A stretch of DNA of 64,000 nt from Blepharisma stoltei (lineage: Eukaryota > Ciliophora > Heterotrichea > Heterotrichida > Blepharismidae), in the NCBI GenBank assembly GCA_914767885.1, contig CAJZBQ010000039.1:124001-188000 (forward strand), written 5' to 3'. A model generated the notes under the pieces. The model was not told the origin of the DNA. It searched no databases and worked only from the letters and a program-made list of their open reading frames with translations. The position numbers were made by a program, and so were the translations under genes. Below, piece by piece: positions 9,957 to 21,418 of the stretch. Every line of letters begins with the position of its first letter. Within the stretch, counting starts at the first letter, position 1.

Positions 9957-11081
9957 TTTAGCTTGGATAATTTGTAAATATTATGAGCCAAAGGAGTTTC
10001 GATTTCATATTAACAAATAATTTTATCTATACTTGTTGAATTGAATTAAAATTAATATATTAGCAACGTAAAACTGTTGAAAACTAGAAATGGCACCCTT
10101 ATTTATTAATAGAAAATCGAATCCATCTTACACAGCATAAAATTGATGTTTTTGTAATTTTTATTTCCTAAAAAATAAAAGAATATTTGTAATTTAAAAT
10201 ATTGTATAAGCAGCATGTTTTATTTACTGGCATTATACATTAATTTATATAATAAAAGATAATAAACAATATTTCAACCTCAATTTTATTCTGATTCCAA
10301 AAGTTTAGATAATTTTTACCGCTTTTTAATAAGTTCGGTGACAGAATTTGGCGGTTTTACTTTTTCAATATAAATGTGACTAAAATTATTAATAATCACA
10401 GCTAGAATCAATAATTTGTGCCTTTTTATAAATTGAGCATTTTATTTGACTCTAGGAAAAACTAAGATATTAATATTTTGAAAATTAATGACTTAAAATG
10501 GCGTATTGCTCCTTTATATAAGTCAAAATATAATACTGAAACATTCGTTTCGTTTATAAGCACAGTAAATTGGATTGATGTTACAGACCAGTTTTTATCG
10601 CCATAATATAAAGGAATATATTCTTCAGTTAAAAAATTATTTATCAAATTTATATTTACTATAATAATCAAATCTTACTAATTTAAATTATAATAATTGG
10701 AGTTCCAGCTAGAAATAGTATCCATAACTATTAGTACACCTAATGCATTCGTTGTCGCTGGTGGCATAAGGTTAAAAACCTTTTACCAATAGTCTATCAG
10801 GAAAACACTAAGTCCTCGCCAATGGATGAGGGATGCAATCCAGACACAAATGCTCACTCCATAGGCTCCGTCTCCTACTCAGTTTAGCTTCAGTCCCAAA
10901 CTCTGTCCAGGAGCTGGAGTTGCATCAGCTCACCATTGAATAAGAAAAATATCTCTTGCTTAAACCATTTCCAAAAAAATAATAAAAATATTAATCATTA
11001 CTCACTGTATAATAAAAATTTGATCTCTCTATCATTATTTTGCATAGTTCTAAAAATTATTTTGTAATAATTACTATCACT
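9957..11081. other. Intergenic region with a GC-richer segment (about 10700-10945)
   Basis: Upstream of both the 9956 (minus) and 11082 (plus) genes. 9960-10690 is AT-rich; a 70-codon minus-strand ORF at 10462-10671 has no supporting features. 10700-10945 is GC-richer and resembles the dispersed non-coding elements elsewhere. Confidence 0.45.
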
Positions 11082-13220
11082 ATGTCTGAAGAAACTAAAA
11101 ACTTCAAAGACTCAATCAAAGCAAGCAAAGAAGAGCGCGAGCGCAAGCTGAAAGAGCTCAGAGAGCGAAAAGCAAAACGTGACAGCTTGGATGCCGCTAG
11201 CAAAAACCCCTTTCCTTCTCCATTAACAGATAATAGAACTACTATAGTAAGCACTATTGACTCAACTGGCTCTAAAGAAAAATCTTCAATAGACCCTCCT
11301 CCAAACCCATTTGAGCCTCACAAGCCAATATTGGCTATAAAGTCCAGTGTTTCTTCTATAAGTGTTCCTCCAAAAACCAAAGTAATTTCATATGAGCGTG
11401 AAATTCAAGCAGAAATTGCCTCAGAAAGTGATGAAGAAGAAGAGGCAAGGATCACTGAAGATTTCGACCCCAGGGTCCGCAAAATGTCAACCCATATAGA
11501 AAAAAATGAGCCTGTTGAAGAAGCTCCTAAAAATGTAGAGCCAGAAATCCAAGAAATTGAGCCAGAAGAACTAGAAAAAATACTTGTCTCGACTGATTTT
11601 TCTGATTTTGTGCAAAGATCGACGAAACTTATGATAGAGTCTTTGGAAGAGGAATTCGACATAATGCAAAATTTTATTTTAAACTCCCCCCCCTCCGTGA
11701 GTGAAACAAAACCATTAGAAAAATCGCCATTTTTTGACCAAAAATCCACCCTCCGTGAGTGAACAAAAATTTTTTTAATAGAAAAAGTTTTAATGAAAAA
11801 AAAAATTGATATATAAGTGATAATTAGTATATTCAAATCTAGAGCTAATTCTGTGTAATTTTAAATAAATTGCGTTTTAAAACATAAATTTTTATAAATT
11901 AAATTAATTGTTGCTTCCCAATTTTTGTGAATTAGGTTTTTTTTAAATTTCGAAAAAAAAAATTTTTTATAAAAATTTATATATAAATTTTTTTTAAAAA
12001 AAAAATTAACCCCCCTCTGTGAGTGAATAAAATTTTTTGTTCGCTCACGGAGGGGGGGGAGTAAGCAGTAAATCTGATGACACCAATGACCAAAAAGGAA
12101 AAATTATACCTTTAAAAGCAAATTATTATAGAGTTCTATTAGGAAAATATGGGATTTATAGTATCATAATAAGGTATATAAAATTATTGGCAGCCTAACT
12201 TTTACTGAAGAAGAACGGTGCATTTCAGCACTCGAATGGTCTCCACAATATGAAGATTTAATATTAGCAGCTTATACGAAAACTGAGACAACAAGCCAGA
12301 AACTTCCATATGGGCTTGTGCAGCTGTGGTCTATAGAAAACGAAAAATCGCCTAAGCATGTTTTGACGTGCCAAGGATCAGTGACCCAGTCACAGTTTTA
12401 CCCAAACGACCCCAATACTATTTTAGCAGGGACTTATAGTGGACAAGTCCTATTATGGGATTTACGTGTAAAAGGAGTCCCAGTACAGCGCAGCCCATCA
12501 TTATCAAAAGGCCATAATTTCCCTATTATAGGCTTAAAGATTTCAGAAGGAGAGCACAGCAATAACATAATCTCAATGTCAAGCGATGGCAGAATTTGTA
12601 TATGGACTATGAATATGCTTCACAGCCCTGCTGAAACCTTTGAAACTAAAGGAAAAGTCGATTTCAGTGCGAATTGTGTAGATTTTTCTAAAGAAGAGCC
12701 ATATAATTATTTAATTGGCACAGAAGATGGAAATATTATCCAAGGACCATTACAAGGCCAAATGCTATCAGAAAGACAAGACTTGATCCAAGCCCATTGT
12801 GCGCCAGTGACCAGAGTTCAATATCACCCAGACTATGAGAGTGGCCTAATCCTATCCAGCTCAGTCGATTGGACTGTAAAACTCTTTAAAGAAGCCAAAC
12901 CAGAGCCTATTCTAATTATTGAGCCTTATGATGACTATGTATATGACACCAAATGAAGCCCAGTCCACCCCTGTATGTTTGCAAGCGCTGATGGAGATGG
13001 TAATTTAGACGTCTGGGACTTAAGCAGAAACACAGAAACTCCTTTTGTCAGACAAAAGACTGGTGAAAGAGCCCTAAACAAGCTGAATTTTGATAAGTCA
13101 GGGAACAAAATTGCAGCTGGGAGCTCGAATTCTGTGATACATATAATGCAACTGGATAAGGACTATGTGCATCCTAGAATTGATGACTGGAATAAGCTAA
13201 TTAAAACATTAGGAATATAA
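11082..13220 (+). CDS. DYNC1I: Cytoplasmic dynein 1 intermediate chain (WD40), split by an IES and a short gap
   Basis: Scaffold subunit linking dynein heavy chains, light chains and dynactin p150. From the ATG at 11082: an Arg/Lys/Glu-rich N-terminal helix (SKEERERKLKELRERKAKR), the p150-binding region of the family, then Ser/Pro-rich linker and STDFSDFVQRSTKLMIES. After the IES come WD40 blades with family wording: SALEWSPQYEDLILAAY, ILAGTYSGQVLLWDLR, SMSSDGRICIWTM, SSSVDWTVKLF, DDYVYDTKWSP (TGA=Trp), ASADGDGNLDVWDLS. Firm segments are 11082-11681, 12064-about 12123 and about 12163-13220. A further removal of 2 mod 3 nucleotides between about 12124 and 12180 is needed to link KANYY to KVYKIIGSLTF. 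Confidence 0.93.
11680..12061. mobile_element. MITE-type IES (382 bp) in the dynein gene
   Basis: TA at 11680-11681 and 12062-12063; TTA joins AGC in phase. Near-canonical copy: the left end has an eight-C run plus CTCCGTGAGTGAAAC, a second copy of the motif lies about 60 bp inward (CCACCCTCCGTGAGTGAAC), and the right end has facing copies around CGCTCACGGAGGGG. Opposite orientation to the copies at 51554 and 57828. Confidence 0.9.
12124..12179. other. Unresolved short IES or intron in the dynein gene
   Basis: The frame changes here. TA pairs giving 35, 38, 50 or 53 bp, or a 29-nt GT..TATAG intron at 12133-12161, all restore frame. I cannot choose between them; the protein either side is conserved dynein intermediate chain. 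Confidence 0.45.
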
Positions 13221-13242
13221 ATAAATATTTTCGAAAAAAGAC

Positions 13243-15352
13243 TTAAAATATATCTGGGACATCTACAAACAGCACTTTTTCTTTATTTTCCCAATATCCT
13301 CCTATATATTTCCACTCTTCATTTTCTAGCGTAAACCACCTTGGCTTATAAATTTCTCCGCTTTCTTCTAATTTCCGTCGAGCAGCCCTTTGTTTTTCTT
13401 CAAGTCTCAGTTTTTCAGATCCAGCGGTTTTTAAATCTCCGCTTTCTAAGGCTCTTTGATCTGGCCTATACCGGGAATCTGTAGGTGCAATAGCTGCTGG
13501 GTAGAGATCAGGGGATATGTTTAGCTGTAGCCCAAAATCATTGAAATAGTAATTCCATTCAAAATTTTCAGGAAAAGGGTGGAGTGATCAGGCTTCAATG
13601 ACTTCTTGAGTTTCAAGGTTCATAATTTCCATGCCTTTATTTCAGTGGCCTTTAAGCTGGTATTTTTCAGTTCCATTTGTGTCATAAACAGAGCCTGTGA
13701 CTTCAGTTTTTCGCTTTTCGAACCAGCCAGCCTTTTTGAATTCAAGAATTGCTTTTTCTCCAGTTTTATAATTAATTATCTCAATCCTACCAAAATGCTG
13801 GACATAGATCCTCCCTATAATAATATTATGAGCACTCGTCTGTGGCTTTGTCCAAAAAAAATGGTCCCCTGTTTCTTTTAGCACCAAATGTGTGGGACAC
13901 AAAGGGTTTATAAGCAAATAAGTCCCTTTAAAAGAGTTCCTTATTTCTGTGCTGCCTCAAAAAATATACCTAGGGTGCTCACAATGTAAAGCTGAAATCG
14001 GAGGATGGTGGCTAACCTGCTCACTGATTAAATGGAAATTGTCGGCTTCAAGCTCAAAAGTTTCCCCTAATAAAGGGTTAAATGGCTTCATGTTTCGGTA
14101 GTCACTAGACGTATAAGAAGTGACTGCAAAACAAGCTACATAAGCTAGCCTTAATAAAGAATTATCAGAATCACAAGCTTTTAAGATAATTTCGTTATAG
14201 GATAAATCTTCGGTAATTCTTTGCAGCATACTTATTGGCTCATTGTAGTAGACGGGGACTGCAATTTTACTTAGATTGAGGATATACAGTAAAATGGCGT
14301 AGCAAACAACCACACTATTAAATCCTGTAGCTGGGATCCTCAGGGTGTGCAGGGGCCTTGAAGATGGGACAAAGGCATTTGAAAAATTTGTTTTTAGGCC
14401 AGCTTTTTCCTGGCTTGGCGAAGCGTGTGGAGATAGTCTTTTAGGAATTACAGTAGGCTTCTAAGTATGTAAGATAATGTAATAATGCTTAGATCGAGAC
14501 CTATGGAGTCTTTGATTACTTTTCAAATATAATATTTTGTGGTTGGGTCACGCAGATAAGGCAGACACGTCCTATGAGGCAGACGTGGGGTAAATTCTAC
14601 GTGATAGTCACTCGCCAATTCAAATTTTCCCGAACTTTGTGCGTCCTCAAAATCGCTACCTATATTTATATTTTTTGGATTTTCTGCTAATAAAATGCTT
14701 TGCTTGTTACCTTTTGTTATCTCAAATGACCCGAAATCGGTGTTATTTAAGCTTTTTACATGGCTTGGGTCTTCTTCTATTATTCCTAACATCTCAGACG
14801 CTAAATTTTTAATGTCCCCACACAGTTTGCTTGCTTTTATTAACCCTGGAGTATTTTTTACAAGGTTGCTCGGCAATAAATCAAGGGTTTCTTCTATTTG
14901 AGCATGGACACTTCACATTTCTCCGATCTTAGTGGATATATAATGGAGTGAAGAATTGTCAGAATCAATTAAGCTTGGCCTTATGGTGATTTCTGATTCC
15001 TGCTGTTTTATTTCAGATTGAGAATGAAGAAGAGCTCGGTATCAGTCGTCAGCTTCTGTGATAGAATAAGCTTTTAGATGGACTTTATTCATGCCAGTGT
15101 CTATGTATACTTTCTCTAATAAATTGCATAAAATTCCTATTTTTTTTAAAAAAAATAGTTTATATTAAAATAAATATAAAATCTTGTAGGCTTTTTATGG
15201 TTTTTTATTATTTGTGACACCCCTAAATGGATTGTTCCGATGCTTGGCAGCCCTTTAGCTTTGCTGACATAGAGGACTCCTTTGTGTAGAATAAAGTATC
15301 GCCTTTGCCAAAAATAAACATAATTTTCCCATTTCAACAAATACCCTTCCAT
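13243..15352 (-). CDS. Oxysterol-binding protein-related protein (PH + ORD), split by two IESs
   Basis: Lipid transfer protein exchanging sterol or phosphatidylserine against phosphoinositides at membrane contact sites. Reverse-strand segments 15352-15177, 15105-14490 and 14271-13243 join to 606 residues. N-terminal PH domain: MEGYLLKWENYVYFWQRRYF through ITEADDWYRALL (Trp by TGA). A linker of about 150 residues follows, then the OSBP-related domain with IKDSIGLDL/SKIAVPVYYNEP, MKPFNPLLGETFEL and the fingerprint EQVSHHPPISA. C-terminal EEKQRAARRK and ENEEWKYIGGYWENK are also family-typical. Both joins fall inside conserved blocks, which fixes them well. No FFAT motif was noticed. Confidence 0.95.
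14272..14489. other. IES (218 bp) in the ORP gene
   Basis: TA at 14272-14273 and 14490-14491, each within CTTAGAT on the plus strand (CTAAG on the coding strand). Removal joins GLDL to SKIAVPVYYNEP, a conserved OSBP block, in phase. The interior is moderately GC-rich on one side and has no recognised repeat. Confidence 0.88.
15106..15176. other. Short IES (71 bp) in the PH domain of the ORP gene
   Basis: TA at 15106-15107 and 15177-15178. Removal joins RFY to IDTGMNKVHLKA, restoring a PH-domain strand. AT-rich interior; same size class as the IESs at 20924, 43016 and 53045. Confidence 0.9.
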
Positions 15353-15546
15353 TTATCTCCAAAATTTTCTCCTTGAATTTATTTAAATTATGAATTAATT
15401 GTTGTATATTGAGAAAGCGGGTTCTTAATAACCCTTAAGGCTGATCTCACAGTGATTCCTAGAGGGTCGTAAGAGGAATAAAATAGTGCCGTTGACGGAA
15501 GAAGGACTCTGAGGTGCACCCTATGACTTTTTATTTTTACAGATTG

Positions 15547-16417
15547 ATGGAATTAAAAGGGTTCGACAAAAACAGAGCTGCCTGGACTGAGAGACCAGGA
15601 TTGTGCAGTTTTGAGAATTCTGATGCTGAATTTGACCGTGATTCGGATTATTTATCTTGGGATGAAGACTTCTGAGACGAAGTTGAAGAAATTCTTTATG
15701 ATTATTTATCAGACGAAGAAGATGATCTTGGAGATCAGAGTGAAGGTGATAAGCAAGAACTTATGGAAATGGTGCTAAGATTGGGCTCAGAAATGGACGG
15801 ATTTGTGCTTGATGAAGGAGAATTGATCCAGGTGGTGAACAAATGCAAGGAGCTTCCGGTGCCACTAATTTCTGGTCTAGCGGAAGTTCTGCCAAAAGCA
15901 ACCAAAACAGAGCTAAAGACTAGGAGAGAAGCCAAAAGTGTTAGTGAAGCTAAAGAAGCCAAAGAAAAAGTCATGACAAGAGTGGAACGAGTGCTGAGGC
16001 AGCGAAATTTGAGACAAAAGTTGAAGCAAACGTTGAGGGCAACCACTGAGGCGCAAGCTGAGGCAAAAAGTGAGGCAAAAGTTGAGGCAAAAGTTGAGGC
16101 AAAAGTTGAGGCAAAAGTTGAGGCAAAAGTCAGGGCAAAAATCGAGGCAAAAATTGAGACAAAAAACCACGGCAAAAGACGAGGAGGAAGCTAAGGCAAA
16201 AACTGGAGCAAAAATAGAAGCAAAAGTTGAGGCGAAAGTTGAGCTAAACGTTGGATCTAAAGTTGAGACTAAAGATGTAGCAGGAGTTTGAAGAAAAATT
16301 CAGACAAGGTCTGGGCAAATATTTAGGCCAAAGTTCAGGCAAAAGTTCAGGAAAAAGTGCAGGCAAAAGTTTAGGCAAAAGCTCAGTCAAAAGTTCAGTC
16401 AAAAGTTCAAGCAATAA
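15547..16417 (+). CDS. Hypothetical acidic protein with EAKV tandem repeats, frame break at a run of A
   Basis: ATG at 15547. Residues 1-65 are acidic (SDYLSWDEDFWDEVEE, one Trp by TGA), followed by a mixed region with KCKELPVPLISGLAEVL and then Lys/Ala/Glu repeats built from a 12-bp unit GAGGCAAAAGTT (about 16050-16170). The frame from the ATG stops at 16192-16194. If one A of the six-A run near 16162-16167 is dropped, the frame continues (EAKAKTGAKIEAKVEAKV, later GVWRKIQTRSG with TGA=Trp) to TAA at 16415. The continuing repeat pattern supports a sequencing indel or real frameshift over a true stop. No family is recognised. Confidence 0.6.
16038..16240 (+). repeat. 12-bp tandem repeat (GAGGCAAAAGTT-type) in coding sequence
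   Basis: A cluster of near-identical 12-mers encoding EAKV, decaying outward and continuing past the frame break with the same period. A further related stretch based on TTCAGGCAAAAG follows to about 16410. Confidence 0.85.
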
Positions 16418-16559
16418 GTCAGAAAGATTTCATGCTTTCTATGGAGAGAAACCATTAGCTATCAGAAAAGGCCAATCTATTATGATCTTTCTAGCAAAAG
16501 CTGAAGGGAGTTTAAGTTTAAAAGACCCATAAGGGTCTGCGGATGTTTAAGCATCCTGA

Positions 16560-16960
16560 ATAATTGATGATGTGAGATGATGATGATGATGATGATGATG
16601 ATGAGGTGAACCCTATCGAGGGGGTAGGAGTTATCCCGATGAAGCTGAAAATAGTGTATGCCACTTTGAAGTAGGCCTTCGAGCTTGGGGATGTCCGCTG
16701 GAGAGGGAAGTTCTCTATTCTCCACAGAAGTTTTTTCAGTTCCAGCTTTGTCTAGACAGGTTTTGCCTATAAAATAATCTCTCCCTATCAAGACTGTCAG
16801 GGCACCTCATAGACGGTGGCTCTGCTCAAAGAGCTAATCTTTGGGACAGGTGGCTCAGATCAGAAATGCATAATAACAGCCCTCCATTTTTTCCATTTGA
16901 TTTCTGAGATCTTTGGAGACTTTTTTGCAGCCAAGATGAGGCAAAGGCTAATGGGTCTAT
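16560..16960 (-). mobile_element. GC-richer dispersed repeat (family 3, reverse orientation)
   Basis: Shares phrases with 33010-33300 (same orientation) and with 45380-45720 and 47350-47640 (opposite orientation): GAAGGCCTACTTCAAA, an AGAGCTACCACC/GGTGGCTCTGC-like block and a CAGATCAGAAAT block. Begins with a (GAT)n microsatellite at 16570-16605. It lies between the 3' ends of the EAKV and geranylgeranyltransferase genes and may have supplied the latter's last codons. Confidence 0.7.
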
Positions 16961-16965
16961 CTCTC

Positions 16966-18307
16966 TTATGGCCAGCTTAATTTTTTTAACTTAAATTGAG
17001 GGCCGTATATTGGAGATAGCTGTGGATGTCCCATTATTGCAATACTGCAAAGCCCAAGGTAACTGTGGACAAGGTCTGGCTCTATGCAAGGGTATTTAGA
17101 AAATCCACCTTTGAAAAATTGGGTTTCTTGGTAAAACTGAATATTATCATTTATATCAATAAAAGAAATTCCACCTAAAATCTGCAGAGAAAGGCCTATT
17201 CAATATCCGTAGCAGCTGTCAGGGGCTTTGCCAATTCTTCCATGAAATCCGATTCCTTGTCTCATTAAAAGTCACTCAATTAAAAATTCTTTTTCTGGCA
17301 AAGCGTCAATTTTATTTAGTAAAAATAGAGAACTTAATGCACAGTAAGTCAGTCCTCCATGGCCTTCTATGCCTGGGTATAGGCCAATACTTTTGTCGTA
17401 GCTTTGAGATTTTAACTTGCCCCCTTTGAATTGGTGCGAAAAATCCTGTTACCATTTTTAATTTTTTAAATAAAATCGCATTTTTGAATTTTAATTTATT
17501 TATAAAAAATTAATTAAAAAAAAAAGATTCAGTGCGATAACTGTTAAATAATAATAGTAATATTCTCGCTCCGCTTTTTCCAATTAATTAGTTCAAAACT
17601 AATTTTATAAAAATAAATATTTTCACCTATAAAATTTTCCTACTGAAAGAAGATTTCCAATTTAAGGAAGGGAATAGTAAGATAAAATCAACGATTTTTT
17701 CTTGGTTTATTTCGCCCCAGTAGTCTAAGATATAGCAAATTGCACACACACAAAAAATAAACCTCATGTCTGCTTCTAAGCCGTCTTTATGTGATGTGAA
17801 ATTTCCTGCTTCTTGCTGTATAGAATAATAGATAAATTAAGCGTTAGAATAAACAAAATAGATCCTTTTTCATACTCAAAATATATATTGGATTTTTTGC
17901 TAAAAATCGAGATATATTTTTGTAAACTATAACAATTTAATTCCACCTATTAAATTTACTTTATCAATTCTTGAAAAATCATCTCCAAGGATTAACAGCA
18001 TTCCTAAAGCGCTATAAGTGCTGGCTAAGTTCCCATAATCCCAATAGCTTCCTTCTATAGAAGAAGTTGCTGGGTTTGCCCTGAATCCAGCTGATGCATA
18101 ATTTGGCTCTATTTTTGGAATAATTTGCTGTTTATAAATCCAGTCAATAATTTCTTGTTTATTTAAGCAATCAAGTTCATTGAGAACATCTAATCCTGAC
18201 ACAATAAAAAATAAAGAAGTCATATATGACGAATGAGCTCCTTCTGGTAGTCCACGAAGCAGCGCTTTAAAAAAATCTACATGGGAGGGTATATTGATTT
18301 CTTCCAT
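16966..18307 (-). CDS. PGGT1B: Protein geranylgeranyltransferase type I beta subunit, split by two IESs
   Basis: Attaches geranylgeranyl to CAAX proteins of Rho/Rap type as a dimer with the farnesyltransferase alpha subunit. Segments 18307-17930, 17818-17678 and 17412-16966 give 321 residues (human 377). Family blocks: HVDFFKALLRGLPEG, FFIVSGLDVLN, GSYWDYGNLASTYSALGML, GLEADMRFIFCVCAICY, QSYDKSIGLYPGIEGHGG, GFHGRIGKAPDSCYGYW (zinc-ligand Cys; Trp by TGA) and KYPCIEPDLVHSYLG with the last zinc-ligand His. Both joins fall in conserved blocks. The extreme C-terminus abuts a dispersed repeat, so the true stop could differ. Confidence 0.95.
17413..17677. other. IES (265 bp) in PGGT1B
   Basis: TA at 17413-17414 and 17678-17679; joins VDFIL to KSQSYDKSIG in phase. 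AT-rich interior with an 8-A/T run and no recognised repeat. Confidence 0.9.
17819..17929. other. IES (111 bp) in PGGT1B
   Basis: TA at 17819-17820 and 17930-17931; joins GIKLL to QQEAGNFTSHKDG in phase. Same length as the IESs at 40949 and 54744. Confidence 0.9.
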
Positions 18308-18487
18308 ATTCTCTGTTTGTTTTTATTAAAAAAGGTTTATTAATGCAAAGTGAATAATAATGATTTAGAGGGAAATTAATAGAAACATTAAAATAATATT
18401 TAATTAAAAAATATTTAAAGATAAGCCACAATAGAACTTTGATTTTATGGTAAAATCTTAGAAATTTAAATAATTCATAATATAGAT

Positions 18488-20289
18488 ATGGATAGCGAAA
18501 TTTCGGCTTTCGATAAACTTGAAAATCTTCGATTTTCAAGCTATGAAATTAACCAATTATTTTCAAGTCTTAAAGGCACACTTCCGGTTTCGATGGGATC
18601 TAAACTTCAAGATCTGTCACAAAAATTCCTCCAACTTTCAAACCAATGAACTGAACTATGCGAAGAACTCGTTGAAAAATCTGAGGAAGAAAAAGCTAAA
18701 GCAAATGAAGCGACTAAACAAGAAAAAATCATGAAAAACAAAGAAAAAACAAAAAATTATAAAAGAGAAAAATACTTAGTAAATAAAGAAGCTGAAATTG
18801 ATAAAAAAACCAGAGAGCTTGAACAATCAGTCTACAACGTAAAAGAAATAATTAAAGATAATGTAAACCAGCTTGAAAAGTCATTAATCGATAAAAACAT
18901 AAAGAAGAAAAACAGAGAAAAAGAGCAAATTTCTGAGCTAAACCAATTTGAAGACGAAATGAGCACTGTTTTAGAAAAGCCGATTTTAGTAGAAAAAAGC
19001 TTGGATTTGCCAAAAATCCATGCGCCAGATGAGAGCATAAGCATTAATAATTTGTCAGCGATTGAGCGAGACGGCCCGCCAATAGAAATAGATGTTTCTT
19101 ATGCAACAGAATTGAATGTGACTGAAGAATTTGAAAAAATAGTTGACGAAAACGCAAAAAATAACCCAGAAATTATTAACAGCTCAAAATTTTCAATCGA
19201 AAAAACCATAGGAGGCTGAGAATCAAATTTAGAAAGTGATACAAGCAATATTTCTATTGAAATTAGGCCAAGAGATATAGAGCAAGCATTAAATGAATTC
19301 GAAAGATTAAATGGATCGCTATATGAAGAAACTATGGTAAAAATTCGTTCTCTTTTATCTCAAGGCCCTGAAAACTTTGAATTAGGTATAGCCCCTTCCC
19401 GGCTATAGATCGGCCTATGCCCGATCTTTGCCGGGAAACTCAGGGGGTTGTCTTCGTCACTTTCAGGTGACGAGTCAACTCCCCGAGTTGGCAAATCACT
19501 TAATAGCGGCTATTTGCCAACTCGGGGAGTTGAATCGTCACCTGAAAGTGACGAAGGCAACCCCCCGAGTTTCCCGGCAAAGATTGGGCTATGCCCGATC
19601 TATAGCCTGGAACGGGCTATATGCAGCTAGCGAAATTACTACTTAAAAAGAACGGATATGAAATAAAACCAGCCATTCCTACGTCAAAAATGTTAACTCC
19701 AATGGACTCAAAAAATTATAATGCTCCATTTGCGTCCCCAGACCATTTTAAGAGTAAACAAAAACAAATTTTTAAAGAAAAAATCCAAGAAAATCAGCAA
19801 GATCTAGAAATGACAAGTCCAAGAGAATTGATGTACAATGGGGGCTGCATACACCCTATGCTAGAAGAGACAGATGAAATAGAAGATAGCAGAATTTTAT
19901 CAAATAACAATATAGAAGCTTTTCTAAATTCCCCTAGTATTGAGGATTCTAATTTTCAGGACCAAAATATTGATATCAGCTCAATGCATCCTACAGATTT
20001 GGAGACTGAAAATTCAAGGTTTGATGATAGAATTTTAAATTCAAAAGACAGCGGGATGATTTTTAGAGGTACCAACTCGGTAAATGAGCCTCCAAGTACT
20101 AACTCTCTAGTAAAAAATCTTTGTTTTAATTATAATAATAAATTTATAGTATTTTTTTTTACACAAAATTTGATATTATAACGAACTAAGAAAAAAGAAA
20201 TTAAAGGTTTTTCGAATTCTCACAGCCAAAGCATCATGAAAACAGAAAGCTGCACAAAATTCCAGCTAGATAGCTCTAAAGGTTTTTAA
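18488..20289 (+). CDS. Hypothetical coiled-coil protein, split by IESs
   Basis: ATG at 18488. The frame passes TGA as Trp at SNQWTELCEEL and IGGWESNLES. Residues about 45-150 are Lys/Glu-rich coiled coil, followed by acidic linkers. A palindromic IES at 19383-19627 splits FEL from AKLLLKKNGYEIKP, joined in phase. The C-terminal half is Ser/Asn/Asp-rich with several SP sites. A second small IES near 20100-20186 is needed to link NEPPST to KKKEIKGFSNSHSQS and the stop at 20287. Its boundaries are uncertain because TA pairs giving 54 to 87 bp also fit. No family is recognised. Confidence 0.75.
19383..19627. mobile_element. Near-perfect palindromic IES (245 bp)
   Basis: TA at 19383-19384 and 19628-19629; GAA TTA joins GCG AAA in phase. 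The two arms of about 115 bp are inverted copies (CCCGGCTATAGATCGG, then CACTTTCAGGTGACGA, then CAACTCCCCGAGTTGGC, each repeated in reverse), with a short loop near 19505. The arms are GC-rich compared with flanks and contain smaller nested palindromes. Different sequence from the 7007/39594 family. Confidence 0.9.
20100..20186. other. Short IES with ambiguous boundaries
   Basis: An in-frame TAA and AT-only translation lie between two coding-like stretches in the same frame. Right TA at 20187-20188 is favoured; left TA at 20100-20101 (87 bp) or 20133-20134 (54 bp) both keep frame. Confidence 0.5.
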
Positions 20290-20433
20290 AGTGGCATTTT
20301 TAAGTAATCTGATTTAATTTTTACGCTTAATCTAAAACATATAAGCTATTCAATGTCTTCATATTTAAATCAGAAACGTTCACCTTATTTACTGACAAAT
20401 TAAATATTTATAATAATTATTTTCTTTTTTTAA

Positions 20434-21365
20434 ATGGAGAGCCTACTTTCATTTCAAATTTCAACTCAAGACTTGCACATTCCAAAACCGCGAAAAAAAT
20501 CGCTGGGGGAAATAAAAGCTGAAGACATCGTCGATGCATTAGAAAGATGCGTAGGAGTGAATACCTTAGACCTATCTCAGTACCAGTTCGGCTTAGAAGG
20601 GATCAAAATTGTCGCCAAAGCTTTATTGAAATATCAGGGCACATTAGCACTTGATTTATCGTCAAATAATATCCGCTCTGATGGACTAGCTCATTTAATT
20701 GAGGCGCTCTTTAGAATGAAATTATTAAGGGAACTGAATTTATCAAATAATTTTTTAGGGATGAAGGGAATCGCACACATGGAAAAATTGCTGCCGAAGC
20801 TGCATAATTTACAGTTTTTGGATTTATCGTCGAATTATATTGGCTTTGAGGGAGCAATGGCTTTGGGAAAATGCATAGGGAGTTTATTTTCATTGAAAAT
20901 TTTAAATATTTCGGATAATTATTTATAATAATGCATAATGAATAGCTCAGTATGATGTAAATTTTATAATGATTTTTTAAAAAACAAAGATATTCAGTAC
21001 AGGCAGATTTATATGATGCCGGACTTGTATTTATAGCTTTAGGATTCAAAAATTATCAAGGACTTAATATCATTTCTATCAAAAATAACCAAATAACCAC
21101 TATGTCATTGAGGTTTTTGCTTGAAAAATTAAGAAGCCAAAAGTCATTGAAAATGGTTGAATTTTATGATAATAAAAACTGGGAAGCTCTTAGCCGAGCA
21201 TTTTGGCTCGAAAGTGTAGGAATGGTAGGAATTCAAGCAGATGGGCCAAATTTGGAATTTTGTAATAAATGCAAGAGATATTGTGACAAAAAGTTGTGCG
21301 AGTGGAGCAGAAGGAGGCCTATTTGCACTTTCCGAAGTTTGAGTAAAAGTTATAAACTAATATAA
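20434..21365 (+). CDS. Leucine-rich-repeat protein (RI-type repeats), split by an IES
   Basis: Segments 20434-20925 and 21000-21365 give 285 residues. From about residue 45 there are at least five 28-residue repeats of the ribonuclease-inhibitor/RanGAP type: TLDLSQYQFGLEGIKIVAKAL, LALDLSSNNIRSDGLAHLIEAL, ELNLSNNFLGMKGIAH, FLDLSSNYIGFEGAMALGKCI, ILNISDNYL. The IES joins SDNYL to QADLYDAGLVF, the next repeat, in phase. The C-terminus has a small Cys cluster (FCNKCKRYCDKKLCEW). Probably a protein-interaction scaffold; no specific orthologue identified. Confidence 0.85.
20924..20997. other. Short IES (74 bp) in the LRR gene
   Basis: TA at 20924-20925 and 20998-20999; TTA joins CAG GCA in phase within the repeat register. 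AT-rich interior. Confidence 0.88.
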
Positions 21366-21418
21366 TGCCATAATCTCTAAATATTTATTATTATTAATAA
21401 ATCGAAATCCTCACAAAT

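Noticed and set aside
10462-10671. Minus-strand 69-codon ORF
   Set aside because: AT-rich, no start context, no neighbours in frame and no domain; kept only as intergenic.
16566-16606. (GAT)n run as a coding Asp/Ile tract
   Set aside because: No open frame around it; it sits at the edge of a dispersed repeat.
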